Part shown: piece by piece, positions 8,235 to 14,896 of the stretch
Position numbering within the stretch: the first letter of the stretch is position 1
How the letters are laid out: each line of letters begins with the position of its first letter
Assembly (NCBI GenBank): GCA_913054205.1
Contig: CAJXJM010000012.1
Location: 1 to 16,373 of the forward strand
Direction of reading: 5' to 3'
Length of the DNA: 16,373 bases
DNA from: an uncultured Rhodospirillaceae bacterium
GTDB lineage: Bacteria; Pseudomonadota; Alphaproteobacteria; Rhodospirillales; UBA2165
Made by a program: the position numbers and the translations under genes
The notes under the pieces: model-generated
The model's database searches: none
What the model was told of the DNA's origin: nothing
What the model saw: the letters and a program-made list of their open reading frames with translations, nothing else

Positions 8235-8287
8235 AAAACTAGAGCGCTCCATGCGCCATTCTTTATAGCCATCTCAGCCAAGGTTTT

Positions 8288-8470
8288 TTAATCTAAAGCT
8301 TTCGCGTCGGAAGCTTCCTTCGCCAAGCGAAGTGCCTTGAGACGCGCTCTCTTATCAGATCTCTCCTGTGCCGCTTTATCCTTGGCCTTCATGGCCTGCT
8401 CATCCTTCTTTTGAGTTGCCGTGAATTGTTCCTCGGCTCGCGAAATTGTCGGCTTCTTCATTTCTTGCAT
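8288..8470 (-). CDS. Small highly charged conserved-looking hypothetical protein
   Basis: This 60-residue protein is rich in Lys, Arg, Glu, Asp and Ala with no hydrophobic segment. It should be largely helical, possibly a short coiled coil, ending in a segment with LKALRLAKEASDAK. I recall similar short proteins annotated as hypothetical in alphaproteobacteria but cannot assign a function. The first ATG reads from 8470; a second in-frame ATG three codons later (before KKPTISRAEEQF) is an equally possible start. No strong ribosome-binding site is visible for either. It follows the FliN-like gene on the same strand with a gap of 47 bases and may be co-transcribed with it. The even amino-acid composition and lack of a competing frame support it being real, with moderate confidence. 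Confidence 0.55.
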   Translation of the reverse strand: MQEMKKPTISRAEEQFTATQKKDEQAMKAKDKAAQERSDKRARLKALRLAKEASDAKALD

Positions 8471-8517
8471 CCCATGTTTATGTTCGAGACTCTACAGAAG
8501 CCAAAATGACGACTTCA

Positions 8518-8805
8518 TTAATTTGATTTTTTAACAATTTCAGTGACTTGGACGGCGAGCATCTCTTCGACGACCACAACCTCCCCTCGAGTGACCAATT
8601 TGCCGTCGGCAAACAATTCAATCGATTCTCCAAGGCCTCGTTCAAGCTCAATCACGGCTCCACGACCAAGCCTGAGAACCTGTTCGACAGTCATTTCCGC
8701 AACACCAAGTATGGCAGAAATGTTGACGCTTATGCCATATCGAGCTTGATCTTCCAGCTCATCCGCATCAGCTATATCTGTATTTTCGTCCGCCAATTCT
8801 TTCAC
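8518..8805 (-). CDS. FliN/FliY-like SpoA (surface presentation of antigens) domain protein
   Basis: The 95-residue product contains a SpoA domain at about residues 25-92. The pattern ISVNISAILGVAEMTVEQ, then LRLGRGAVIELE, then ESIELFADGKLVTRGEVV is the FliN C-ring fold, in which paired beta barrels form the flagellar switch or type III secretion sorting platform. The acidic N-terminal tail (residues 1-22) matches FliN architecture. Translation appears to start at a GTG (8803-8805), since no in-frame ATG lies before the upstream stop at 8839-8841. The ribosome-binding site is weak. It stands alone: no other flagellar or secretion gene is in the window. It may therefore be a detached fliN serving flagella encoded elsewhere, or a specialised paralogue. 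Confidence 0.8.
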   Translation of the reverse strand: MKELADENTDIADADELEDQARYGISVNISAILGVAEMTVEQVLRLGRGAVIELERGLGESIELFADGKLVTRGEVVVVEEMLAVQVTEIVKKSN

Positions 8806-9123
8806 TTTCCCGTTGATCAGGCTAATTATACACCCAATCTAGACTAATAGTATTAAAACTGTTTAAACACCCACCGCAAACTTCCAACTAAATATAGCGC
8901 TATATTTTTGCTGGCATAAATTAATCACCTGTCCAATCTAGCAAAATCATTCCTGGAAACTGAATTGGGGCAATTTGGTAATTTGATAATGCCCACAATG
9001 AATTTTTTTATTTGGGAATCTCTATATTTGGGATTCACATTTATACTAATTTAATTGGCTTTAGATCTATTGTATTTAACCGCATCCATGGACATATATT
9101 CCGTCGACACCTATTCTATAATA
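8806..9123. other. AT-rich intergenic region of about 320 bases
   Basis: No convincing gene is present here. The region is strongly AT-rich and includes a perfect 18-base palindrome (8890-8907, listed separately) and two similar ATTTGGGA[AT]TC words at about 9010-9040. It lies upstream of both the leftward FliN-like gene and the rightward small zinc-site gene, so it probably holds their promoters. Confidence 0.5.
8890..8907. promoter_or_regulatory. Perfect 18-base palindrome, candidate operator
   Basis: The sequence AAATATAGCGCTATATTT is its own reverse complement with no spacer. It sits about 85 bases upstream of the GTG start of the FliN-like gene. A dimeric repressor or activator site is the simplest reading. 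It is followed by only a few extra T residues, and with no loop it is a poor intrinsic terminator. Confidence 0.45.
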
Positions 9124-9360
9124 ATGCCGGATAAACAAAAACCGAAACACCAACCTATCTCAAAGGATCATGCGCAGGGTAAGGAGGCCCGCGCAGTCGC
9201 TAATTCTGAGCGAACGCAAGGCATTTTTGACCGCATACTTTGTTGGTTGGGATACCATGATGATCGAGTGATCGACGGGATTTACGGTTTTGGTCCAGGT
9301 GGAAGTGTGCAACGGGTAGAATGCAAACGATGTGGCAGATTAGATACACGGTTGGTCTGA
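9124..9360 (+). CDS. Small hypothetical protein with a Cys/His putative zinc site
   Basis: From the ATG at 9124 the protein has 78 residues. The frame is open from 9055, with other possible starts at 9055 (TTG) and 9088 (ATG). None has a clear ribosome-binding site, so the start is uncertain. The N-terminal half is polar and Lys/Gln-rich. The C-terminal half has a Cys-Trp-Leu-Gly-Tyr-His element, then about 25 residues later Cys-Lys-Arg-Cys-Gly, a spacing that would suit one zinc ion. The arrangement resembles small zinc-ribbon proteins often found in phage or accessory DNA, but I do not recognise a specific family. It is isolated from its neighbours by AT-rich DNA. Confidence 0.5.
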   Translation: MPDKQKPKHQPISKDHAQGKEARAVANSERTQGIFDRILCWLGYHDDRVIDGIYGFGPGGSVQRVECKRCGRLDTRLV

Positions 9361-9375
9361 TCTCTTGCATTCGTT

Positions 9376-9572
9376 CTAATATAGATTTTCTTCGCCGACG
9401 CTGTTGATGACATCGGGCAAATCATCAGTCACCTGACAGGCCACATAGATATCGTTACCGGTTAGGACATCGTCACCCATTTCCTTGGCGCGTATTTTTT
9501 ATCGGCTTCATCCATGAACTCCCAAGTGTAGGGAATTTCAATGACATGGGCGTCAGAATCAATAGAATTCAC
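9376..9572 (-). pseudogene. Amidohydrolase-2 family gene remnant with internal deletion
   Basis: Reading leftward from a GTG at 9572, with AGGAGAGG in front as ribosome-binding site, the frame gives VNSIDSDAHVIEIPYTWEF and continues MDEADKKYAP. This is the standard beginning of an amidohydrolase-2 protein with its His metal ligand, and it stops at TAA (9462-9464). In another frame, starting just before that stop, the DNA encodes a segment with NDIYVACQVTDDLPDVINSV and GEENLY. That is the kind of sequence found shortly before the C-terminal GSDYPH metal ligand in such proteins, but it then meets TAG (9376-9378). The middle, including most of the metal site, and the extreme C-terminus are missing, so a large internal deletion fused the two ends. 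It lies 27 bases downstream of the TctA-TctB gene on the same strand, so it was probably once part of that transport operon. Confidence 0.7.
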
Positions 9573-9599
9573 GGGAGACCTCTCCTAAAATTCTATCCG

Positions 9600-11747
9600 C
9601 TAGAACAGATTGAACCAGATGCTGGAGCGCAATCCCGGAAAGAGGTTGCCGATCACGGATTGAGGCCAGGGCACGACAAGAAGTTTATGGAACAACCCAT
9701 AGGACACAATCCACATCGGTACGGATATACTAAGAGTCCTTTTCCAGCTTTCCTTGCCCTCAAACCTCAGATATCCAACGAGGAAAACAAACATTGACGG
9801 CAGGAGACCGATCACCAGAGATGAAACGAAGAAGAAAATGAGCCAGGCGAAATAGACCCCGGCCCTTCGATAAATTTCCGTTGAACTTAAGTCTCCATAG
9901 TCGGCCTTGATATCGAAGTGGGTTTCATTTTCTTCAGCTTTAAAGGCATCACCGGCGGAGGATAACTGAGTCTCTCTGGACCCCCCCGCCATATCTCCGC
10001 CTTCGGCCAAAGCCGTGCGCACCCGCGTGGTAATGAACAGCCCGGAGATAACCAGCCAGCCGGTAAAGCCTATTCCGAACCAGGAAACCACTTGGGGCAC
10101 AAGCTTGGCGCCGAACTCCCACTGTGAGGAGACAGCAATGACCGTTATAAACAACGCCAACACTAGTAATGTGAAGAACATATTTGGATTGAGGTTCTGA
10201 CTCTGGTAGGCAAAACTGGATTCTCTAATTTGGCCTTCTTTTTTGCGCTTCCGGCGGCTACGGTAAACCGGACCCAAAACACCGTAAAGGGTAATGGCAA
10301 ACAGGATGACAACCCACGGGGCAAAATTGCCGTCGCGGAAGATCCACAGCCATTCAAAGCCATACCGGTTTATGGAAATAAACATATATCGTTCCACCAG
10401 ACCGCCCAGCACAAAGCCAAGGATCAGTGGAGGCCGCGGCCAGTGCATCCGCTTCATCACCCAACCGACTATGCCGAAAATTAAAAGAGCGACAATATCG
10501 CCCCAGGCGTTGGAGCCCTGGAAAGCGCCGATGAAGGTGATGCCAAGGACCAAGGGCGCCAAAATACCGATAGGTACGATCGCGATCTTGGCCAAATGGT
10601 TGGCGAAAAAGAAGCAGACGCCGGCGCCCAGAATATTAGCGATGGCCACGGACCAGACCAGGGTATAAGTGATGTCGAGATTTTTTGTCAACATCTCCGG
10701 GCCGGGAATCAAACCATGGATCAAAAAAGCGCCTAAAATAAGCGCCATGGAGGCGGAACCGGGAACGCCGAAAGCAATGGTCGGCAAGAGCGCGCCGCCT
10801 TCCTTGGCGTTGTTGGAGCTTTCCGACGCGATAACGCCGCGCACATCACCTTTACCAAATGTTTCCTCCGCTCCTTTCTCAGTACGCGCCGCATGGCCGT
10901 AGGCGATCCAATCGATGACTGAGGCGCCGATACCGGGAACGGCGCCAAGTCCCGCCCCGATCAACGAGCACCGGAGCATCAGCCACTTGTGGCGGAAGAC
11001 ATCCTTGACGCCTTCCCATTGAGACCAACGGGAGCCAATGTGCAGGTCCCCGGCAATGGATTTGCGGGAAATCGCCATATCAGCGATTTCCGGTATTGCG
11101 AACAGGCCAAGAGCAATGGGGACGACGGGAAATCCGTCAAACAGATAAAGGGTATCGAAGGTCCAGCGGAGCGTGCTGGTATTAGGATCGTCACCGGTGG
11201 TCGCCACGAGGATGCCGAGGCCGGCCGCGGCGAGCCCCTTCAAAGGTGATCCGCCGCTGAGCACCGCAACCAGGGACAGGCCCAACACACATATCGCCAG
11301 CAGTTCCGGAGATCCAATCTGCAATATAATGGGACGGATCACGGGGATGGCCATGGCGAGCACGAAGGCACCAAACAGGCCGCCCAAGACGGATGCGGTA
11401 AAAGCGGCACCAAAAGCGCGCCCGGCTTCGCCTTTTTGAGCCATTGGATAACCATCCAAAATCGTCGCCGCTGATCCAACGGTTCCAGGTACGCCGAAAA
11501 GCACCGCCGGTATGGTGTCGGAGGTGACGACAACGGCTTGCAGCCCCATGAGGAAGGCAAGGGCTGTGAACGGATCCATATTGAAAGTGAACGGAAGCAG
11601 GAGCGCAAGACCGACCAGCCCGCCCAGGCCTGGAATAACACCCAGGATCAAACCGAAGGCGACACCCAGGGCGAGAAATCCAAGGCGCATGGGGTCTGCT
11701 AATGTAACGGCCGCTTTGACCGCCATGTCCAACATACTGGCATCCAT
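9600..11747 (-). CDS. tctA: Tripartite tricarboxylate transporter permease, TctA-TctB fusion
   Basis: The 715-residue membrane protein has two parts. Residues 1 to about 495 are a TctA large permease, with its internal duplication visible: GVIPGLGG at 36-43 repeats as GAVPGIGA at 268-275, and the GVPGTVGSAATILDGYP segment (85-101) repeats as GVPGSASMALILGAF (327-341). After a basic linker (YRSRRKRKKEG, about 495-505), residues about 520-715 add four hydrophobic spans with the character of the small TctB subunit, usually a separate gene of 150-200 residues. TctABC systems are secondary transporters that take up carboxylates using a periplasmic TctC receptor; such a receptor gene lies divergently at 11987. 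Start is the ATG at 11747, with weak ribosome-binding sequence; an ATG four codons in is an alternative. An amidohydrolase remnant follows on the same strand. TctA is certain by motif; the TctB assignment is from topology and position. Confidence 0.93.
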   Translation of the reverse strand: MDASMLDMAVKAAVTLADPMRLGFLALGVAFGLILGVIPGLGGLVGLALLLPFTFNMDPFTALAFLMGLQAVVVTSDTIPAVLFGVPGTVGSAATILDGYPMAQKGEAGRAFGAAFTASVLGGLFGAFVLAMAIPVIRPIILQIGSPELLAICVLGLSLVAVLSGGSPLKGLAAAGLGILVATTGDDPNTSTLRWTFDTLYLFDGFPVVPIALGLFAIPEIADMAISRKSIAGDLHIGSRWSQWEGVKDVFRHKWLMLRCSLIGAGLGAVPGIGASVIDWIAYGHAARTEKGAEETFGKGDVRGVIASESSNNAKEGGALLPTIAFGVPGSASMALILGAFLIHGLIPGPEMLTKNLDITYTLVWSVAIANILGAGVCFFFANHLAKIAIVPIGILAPLVLGITFIGAFQGSNAWGDIVALLIFGIVGWVMKRMHWPRPPLILGFVLGGLVERYMFISINRYGFEWLWIFRDGNFAPWVVILFAITLYGVLGPVYRSRRKRKKEGQIRESSFAYQSQNLNPNMFFTLLVLALFITVIAVSSQWEFGAKLVPQVVSWFGIGFTGWLVISGLFITTRVRTALAEGGDMAGGSRETQLSSAGDAFKAEENETHFDIKADYGDLSSTEIYRRAGVYFAWLIFFFVSSLVIGLLPSMFVFLVGYLRFEGKESWKRTLSISVPMWIVSYGLFHKLLVVPWPQSVIGNLFPGLRSSIWFNLF

Positions 11748-11986
11748 TTAAGAAAAGTCTTCCGTCAATTTCTTATTATCTTTATCAAAAGCTGCTTATT
11801 CAGCGCCTTCGCCCACTGTTTAGCAAATTAAACACAACCCAAATAGTGCCACAAAGTACTATTATTAGCATTCTAAGCTACCAATCTAAATTTAATTTTG
11901 CTAAGATTTCGAAGTATTTTAAAATAACTAATCTAAATTAGTTAATCAAAGACGATTTTTAAACGTCTTAAACAAAGGGAGATATC
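11748..11986. promoter_or_regulatory. Divergent promoter region between permease and TctC receptor genes
   Basis: This very AT-rich intergenic stretch drives the permease leftward and the receptor rightward. The word AATCTAAATT occurs twice in the same orientation (11883-11892 and 11930-11939), the second copy inside a palindrome listed separately. The receptor's ribosome-binding site AAGGGAG lies just before its ATG and is strong. Confidence 0.55.
11925..11944. promoter_or_regulatory. 20-base inverted repeat, candidate operator for the Tct transport genes
   Basis: TAACTAAT, a four-base spacer CTAA, then ATTAGTTA forms perfect 8-base arms. It lies 43 bases upstream of the TctC-type start codon and within the divergent promoter region, a natural place for a dimeric regulator. 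There is no loop-plus-U-tract structure, so it is not an intrinsic terminator. Confidence 0.5.
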
Positions 11987-13027
11987 ATGTTAAAGGCACT
12001 CAAATACGGCGCATTGGCAGCATTTGGCTTTGCGGCGATATCGGCAACTCCGGCAACTCCGGCAAAAGCGGATGCGGTTTCCGATTTCTACAAAGGCCGG
12101 ACCGTTAGAATCACTCAAGGTTTCAGTGTCGGCGGAACCTACGGCAGATATGCCGCCATGTTCGGGCAGTTCTTGCCGAGATACATTCCGGGCAATCCCA
12201 CGGTTATCGCCCAGAGGATGCCTGGCGCAGGTGGTTTGAAGGCTGCTAACTATGCTTTCAACGCCATGCCCAAAGATGGCTCTCACCTTCTTGAGCCCCT
12301 CGACTCACTGGTCATCGCCCAGCTGCTGCGTCCGAAGGCTGCCAAATTTAAAGCCAACGAATTCACATGGCTTGGAAATGCGATCCAAAGTAATGCCGTG
12401 ATCGTCATCAGGTCAGATAAAGGGATCAACAAGCTCTCGGACCTTAAAGGCAAAGTAATCAACATGGCTGCGAGTGGCAAAGGTTCTCAGACATTCCTCA
12501 TGCCTGCTCTCTTGAACGGCCTATATGGCGCTAAATTCAAGATTACCACCGGTTACCGCGGTTCGTCTCCGATGAGGCTAGCCATGGAAAAAGGCGAAGC
12601 CGACGGTATCTCTCTCACCTGGCTCGCCTGGCGGTCTGCTGTTCCGCAATGGTTTAAACCGGGCGGATTCGCCAAAGCGATCGTTCAAATCGGCGTTGAG
12701 AAAGAGAAGGAGCTGCCGAACGTTCCCATGTTCAGTGACGTTGTCACCAGTAAGGAAGATAAGCAGATCGTTGCTTTCATGGCTTCTATGGGTCCCGTCG
12801 GACGCGGCCTGGTCGTTCCTCCTGGCGTTCCCGCTGATAGGGTAGCAGCCCTTCGTAAGGCTTTTTCCCAAATGGTCGCTGATCCTGAATTTATCGCCGA
12901 AGCGACAAAACGTCGCGTTCGCGTCAATGCGCTTTCCGGCGAGGAAGTTCAGAAGTTTGTCAGTGAGGCACTTAAGGTTTCTCCGGAACTTGTGAAGAGA
13001 GCGCAAAAATTGATTTTGGGTAAGTAG
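11987..13027 (+). CDS. TctC-family (Bug) periplasmic carboxylate-binding protein
   Basis: The 346-residue product starts with a Sec signal peptide (basic start, Ala-rich core, likely cleavage after residues 27-30 at the AKADA end). The mature part has family marks: GRTVRITQGFSVGGTYGRYA near the N-terminus, the GNPTVIAQRMPGAGGLKAANY segment, and a C-terminal VVPPGVPADRVAALRKAF segment. These receptors capture carboxylates in the periplasm and deliver them to TctAB. The gene is divergent from the TctA-TctB fusion, with a strong AAGGGAG ribosome-binding site and a strong intrinsic terminator 19 bases after its stop, so it is monocistronic and can be expressed at a higher level than the permease, as usual for receptors. 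The signal peptide contains a small tandem repeat (CGGCAACTC twice, encoding TPATPA). The ligand cannot be predicted from sequence. Confidence 0.92.
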   Translation: MLKALKYGALAAFGFAAISATPATPAKADAVSDFYKGRTVRITQGFSVGGTYGRYAAMFGQFLPRYIPGNPTVIAQRMPGAGGLKAANYAFNAMPKDGSHLLEPLDSLVIAQLLRPKAAKFKANEFTWLGNAIQSNAVIVIRSDKGINKLSDLKGKVINMAASGKGSQTFLMPALLNGLYGAKFKITTGYRGSSPMRLAMEKGEADGISLTWLAWRSAVPQWFKPGGFAKAIVQIGVEKEKELPNVPMFSDVVTSKEDKQIVAFMASMGPVGRGLVVPPGVPADRVAALRKAFSQMVADPEFIAEATKRRVRVNALSGEEVQKFVSEALKVSPELVKRAQKLILGK

Positions 13028-13045
13028 CTGAAGTCTAACTAACAG

Positions 13046-13079
13046 AAAGGGCGGTCCTTAATGGACTGCCCTTTTTTTT
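13046..13079 (+). terminator. Strong intrinsic terminator after the TctC-type gene
   Basis: AAA, then stem GGGCGGTCC (13049-13057), loop TTAAT, and stem GGACTGCCC (13063-13071) pair over nine bases with one G-U. A run of eight T residues follows (13072-13079). The A tract before the stem also allows some function for the leftward gene ending at 13098. Confidence 0.9.
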
Positions 13080-13097
13080 GTGCGCAGGGTTCGTGTT

Positions 13098-13973
13098 TCA
13101 GCTAAAGACGATCGCGCCATGTTTGCTCATACCATTGGTAAAGTCACGTTCCTTCATCCAATCATAGGCTTGATTGAACAGAACCTCATCATATTGATCG
13201 ACATGTTTATAATGCACAAAGGCCCGCAAAAGCTCGGTAGGCTCAAGCGCGCCCTTGGTGCGGTCTGTCAGATAATGCGCATATTTATAAAAATCCGCAT
13301 TGATCATATCGACAGCTTTGTTCTCGGCATCGTAATAGGCGGTGCGTTGTTCTGCTGTTAAATTGGGTCCAACCACTTCTCCGCCGCGGTAAAATGACGA
13401 GGCGATGATGTGCGCGCCTTCTTTCAGGCCTAGACTTATAAAGGGCTCCATCACCGTTACGGCTCGAAATTCACCGCTCTTGAGGCTTGCGTAGCGCATT
13501 TGCGGCAGACGGCCTTGGGCAATATTGACGTGTTCCGGTCCGACCGCGCTTTCGAGCATTTGCAATGTGGTGAAATGAGAACCGGTGTATTCTTGGACAG
13601 CGACGGGGACATCCTTCATGTCGCGCGGCGTTTGCAATTCATCATCGAATGTCAGGATCGCTTGAGCCCCGACAGCCGCGCGCAAAGCTGCGATATGGCC
13701 GCCGCCTGAACCTCGCTCTACTCGGTCTATGGTTGCCCATTCGCAGACATTGTAGCTGTCGGCCTCACCTGCTTCAAAGAGTCCTTCTTTGAGGCGCGTT
13801 AAATAGGCTTGCTCCGCATTGTCTTTTTCCCGGTCATCATAAGACGCGACAAAGCTGACATCCAAACCGGCATCGGCAAATAGGCCTTCCTCGATGCCGA
13901 CGAGAACCGGCAGGTCAAAGACAGGATTGTTGGGGGCAATTCTGACAACATTCGTTTCTGGCGTTTCTGACAT
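13098..13973 (-). CDS. NMT1/THI5-like (SsuA/TauA-type) substrate-binding-fold protein without signal peptide
   Basis: From the ATG at 13973, preceded by GGTGAGG, the protein has 291 residues. The frame is open 24 codons further upstream, but that extension is not signal-like and lacks a good ribosome-binding site. The opening VRIAPNNPVFDLPVLVGIEE, followed by GLFADAGLDVSFV, is the periplasmic-binding type II fold start typical of NMT1/THI5 and nitrate/taurine receptor proteins. The later segments, with a hinge-like VPVAVQEYTGSHFTTLQML and AVTVMEPFISLGLKEG, agree. Unusually, no Sec or lipoprotein signal is present and no ABC permease or ATPase is nearby. It may act in the cytoplasm as a sensor or enzyme, as THI5 does, or be exported another way. 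It is divergent from a cupin-like gene. Fold call fair; function unknown. Confidence 0.72.
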   Translation of the reverse strand: MSETPETNVVRIAPNNPVFDLPVLVGIEEGLFADAGLDVSFVASYDDREKDNAEQAYLTRLKEGLFEAGEADSYNVCEWATIDRVERGSGGGHIAALRAAVGAQAILTFDDELQTPRDMKDVPVAVQEYTGSHFTTLQMLESAVGPEHVNIAQGRLPQMRYASLKSGEFRAVTVMEPFISLGLKEGAHIIASSFYRGGEVVGPNLTAEQRTAYYDAENKAVDMINADFYKYAHYLTDRTKGALEPTELLRAFVHYKHVDQYDEVLFNQAYDWMKERDFTNGMSKHGAIVFS

Positions 13974-14124
13974 CGGTCGGCACCTCACCTTAGGTAAATT
14001 ACTTAGCTTTGAAAGTATTCTAATACTACTCGATTTTGCGGGCATTGAAATAGCATTTAACCCATCGCCAATTGACCACCTATGTGGTTTAGGATAGATC
14101 GTATATCCTAGAAACCAATGCTGG

Positions 14125-14826
14125 ATGGGGGATAGCGAATTGGCCGATCATAATTTTGAGCTGAGACTTTTTGAAGACCACATCTACTTTCGAGACGGGC
14201 AATCCACTGTTCTCGATCCGGCAATCCGCGTTATCTACGTCATTAAGGGGCCGATATTGGTCAACGGTACACAAATTGAAGAAGGCCAAGGGGTATTAGA
14301 GCAGGGCGAAATGACGCTCCAGATTGCGGATGATGTCACCGAATACCTCAGATGGGAACTGGTGCCGGCGGGATCGCCCGTCAAAGATATTCTATCCACG
14401 TTTGAAGCCTCTGACTCTTCCTATGGTCAAAGCCTCAATAAGCGAGCTGATTTTGTTAACCTGCCAGATGCGGAAACCGGCATTCGTCTGGATACCGTCA
14501 CCTTTCCGCCGGGGACACGGGCCTATCGCCATGTTCATGCCTCTTGCGGCATCCGCTATATCTTACGCGGCAATCTCGAAATAAATACCGATGAAGGGCT
14601 TTATTTGGTGGAACAGGGGCAGGCTTGGTTTGAAGCCGCCAATTCTCCGGTACTTGCCATTGCGAGCGAGGAAGTTGAGACCCAATTTGTGCGCCTGATG
14701 CTATTGCCGGTTGACTATCACGGCAAGCTCACCATTACCTATGTCGATCCTGCCGATGATGACAAACCGCGAGAAAATATCAATAACCGCCTATTAGATG
14801 AAATTGTTAAGCTGAGCACGAAATAA
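14125..14826 (+). CDS. Bicupin-like protein
   Basis: The 233-residue product appears to contain two cupin beta-barrels. The C-terminal one has TFPPGTRAYRHVHASCGIRY then ILRGNLEINTDEGLYLVEQGQ, matching cupin motif 1 with the His-x-His pair. The usual downstream Glu is replaced (Gly-Ile-Arg in that region) and the motif 2 His is not evident, so the metal site is reduced or altered. The N-terminal repeat (residues about 15-75) keeps the shape (IRVIYVIKGPILVNGTQIEE) without the histidines. Cupins include dioxygenases, isomerases and small-molecule sensors; I cannot choose among them. The ATG at 14125 is used, but a TTG five codons later with GGGG before it is possible. It is divergent from the signal-less NMT1-like gene and convergent with the LysR gene. 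Confidence 0.7.
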   Translation: MGDSELADHNFELRLFEDHIYFRDGQSTVLDPAIRVIYVIKGPILVNGTQIEEGQGVLEQGEMTLQIADDVTEYLRWELVPAGSPVKDILSTFEASDSSYGQSLNKRADFVNLPDAETGIRLDTVTFPPGTRAYRHVHASCGIRYILRGNLEINTDEGLYLVEQGQAWFEAANSPVLAIASEEVETQFVRLMLLPVDYHGKLTITYVDPADDDKPRENINNRLLDEIVKLSTK

Positions 14827-14858
14827 AGCAATTTAGTAACCGGCGGCTAGACATTTGG

Positions 14859-14887
14859 ATGTCTGCTTTACCCCCGAAAGCGGACAT
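14859..14887. repeat. Dispersed palindromic repeat of the MSALPPKAD type, in a convergent intergenic gap
   Basis: ATGTCTGCTTT (14859-14869), a seven-base loop ACCCCCG, and AAAGCGGACAT (14877-14887) form an 11-base inverted repeat with one G-T pair. Read as protein the region gives MSALPPKADIGA, a string I remember as frequent among spurious short ORFs in alphaproteobacterial genomes, because this repeat is scattered between genes. It lies between the stops of the cupin-like and LysR genes (which end ten bases away), where it could also serve as a transcription barrier for both. Identity as a dispersed family is from memory; the hairpin itself is plain in the sequence. Confidence 0.65.
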
Positions 14888-14896
14888 TGGCGCTGG

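Noticed and set aside
8235..8287. Intrinsic terminator between the phosphatidyltransferase and the small charged gene (GCGC-TCCAT-GCGC)
   Set aside because: The stem is only four base pairs and is not followed by a T tract at proper distance, so I do not call it.
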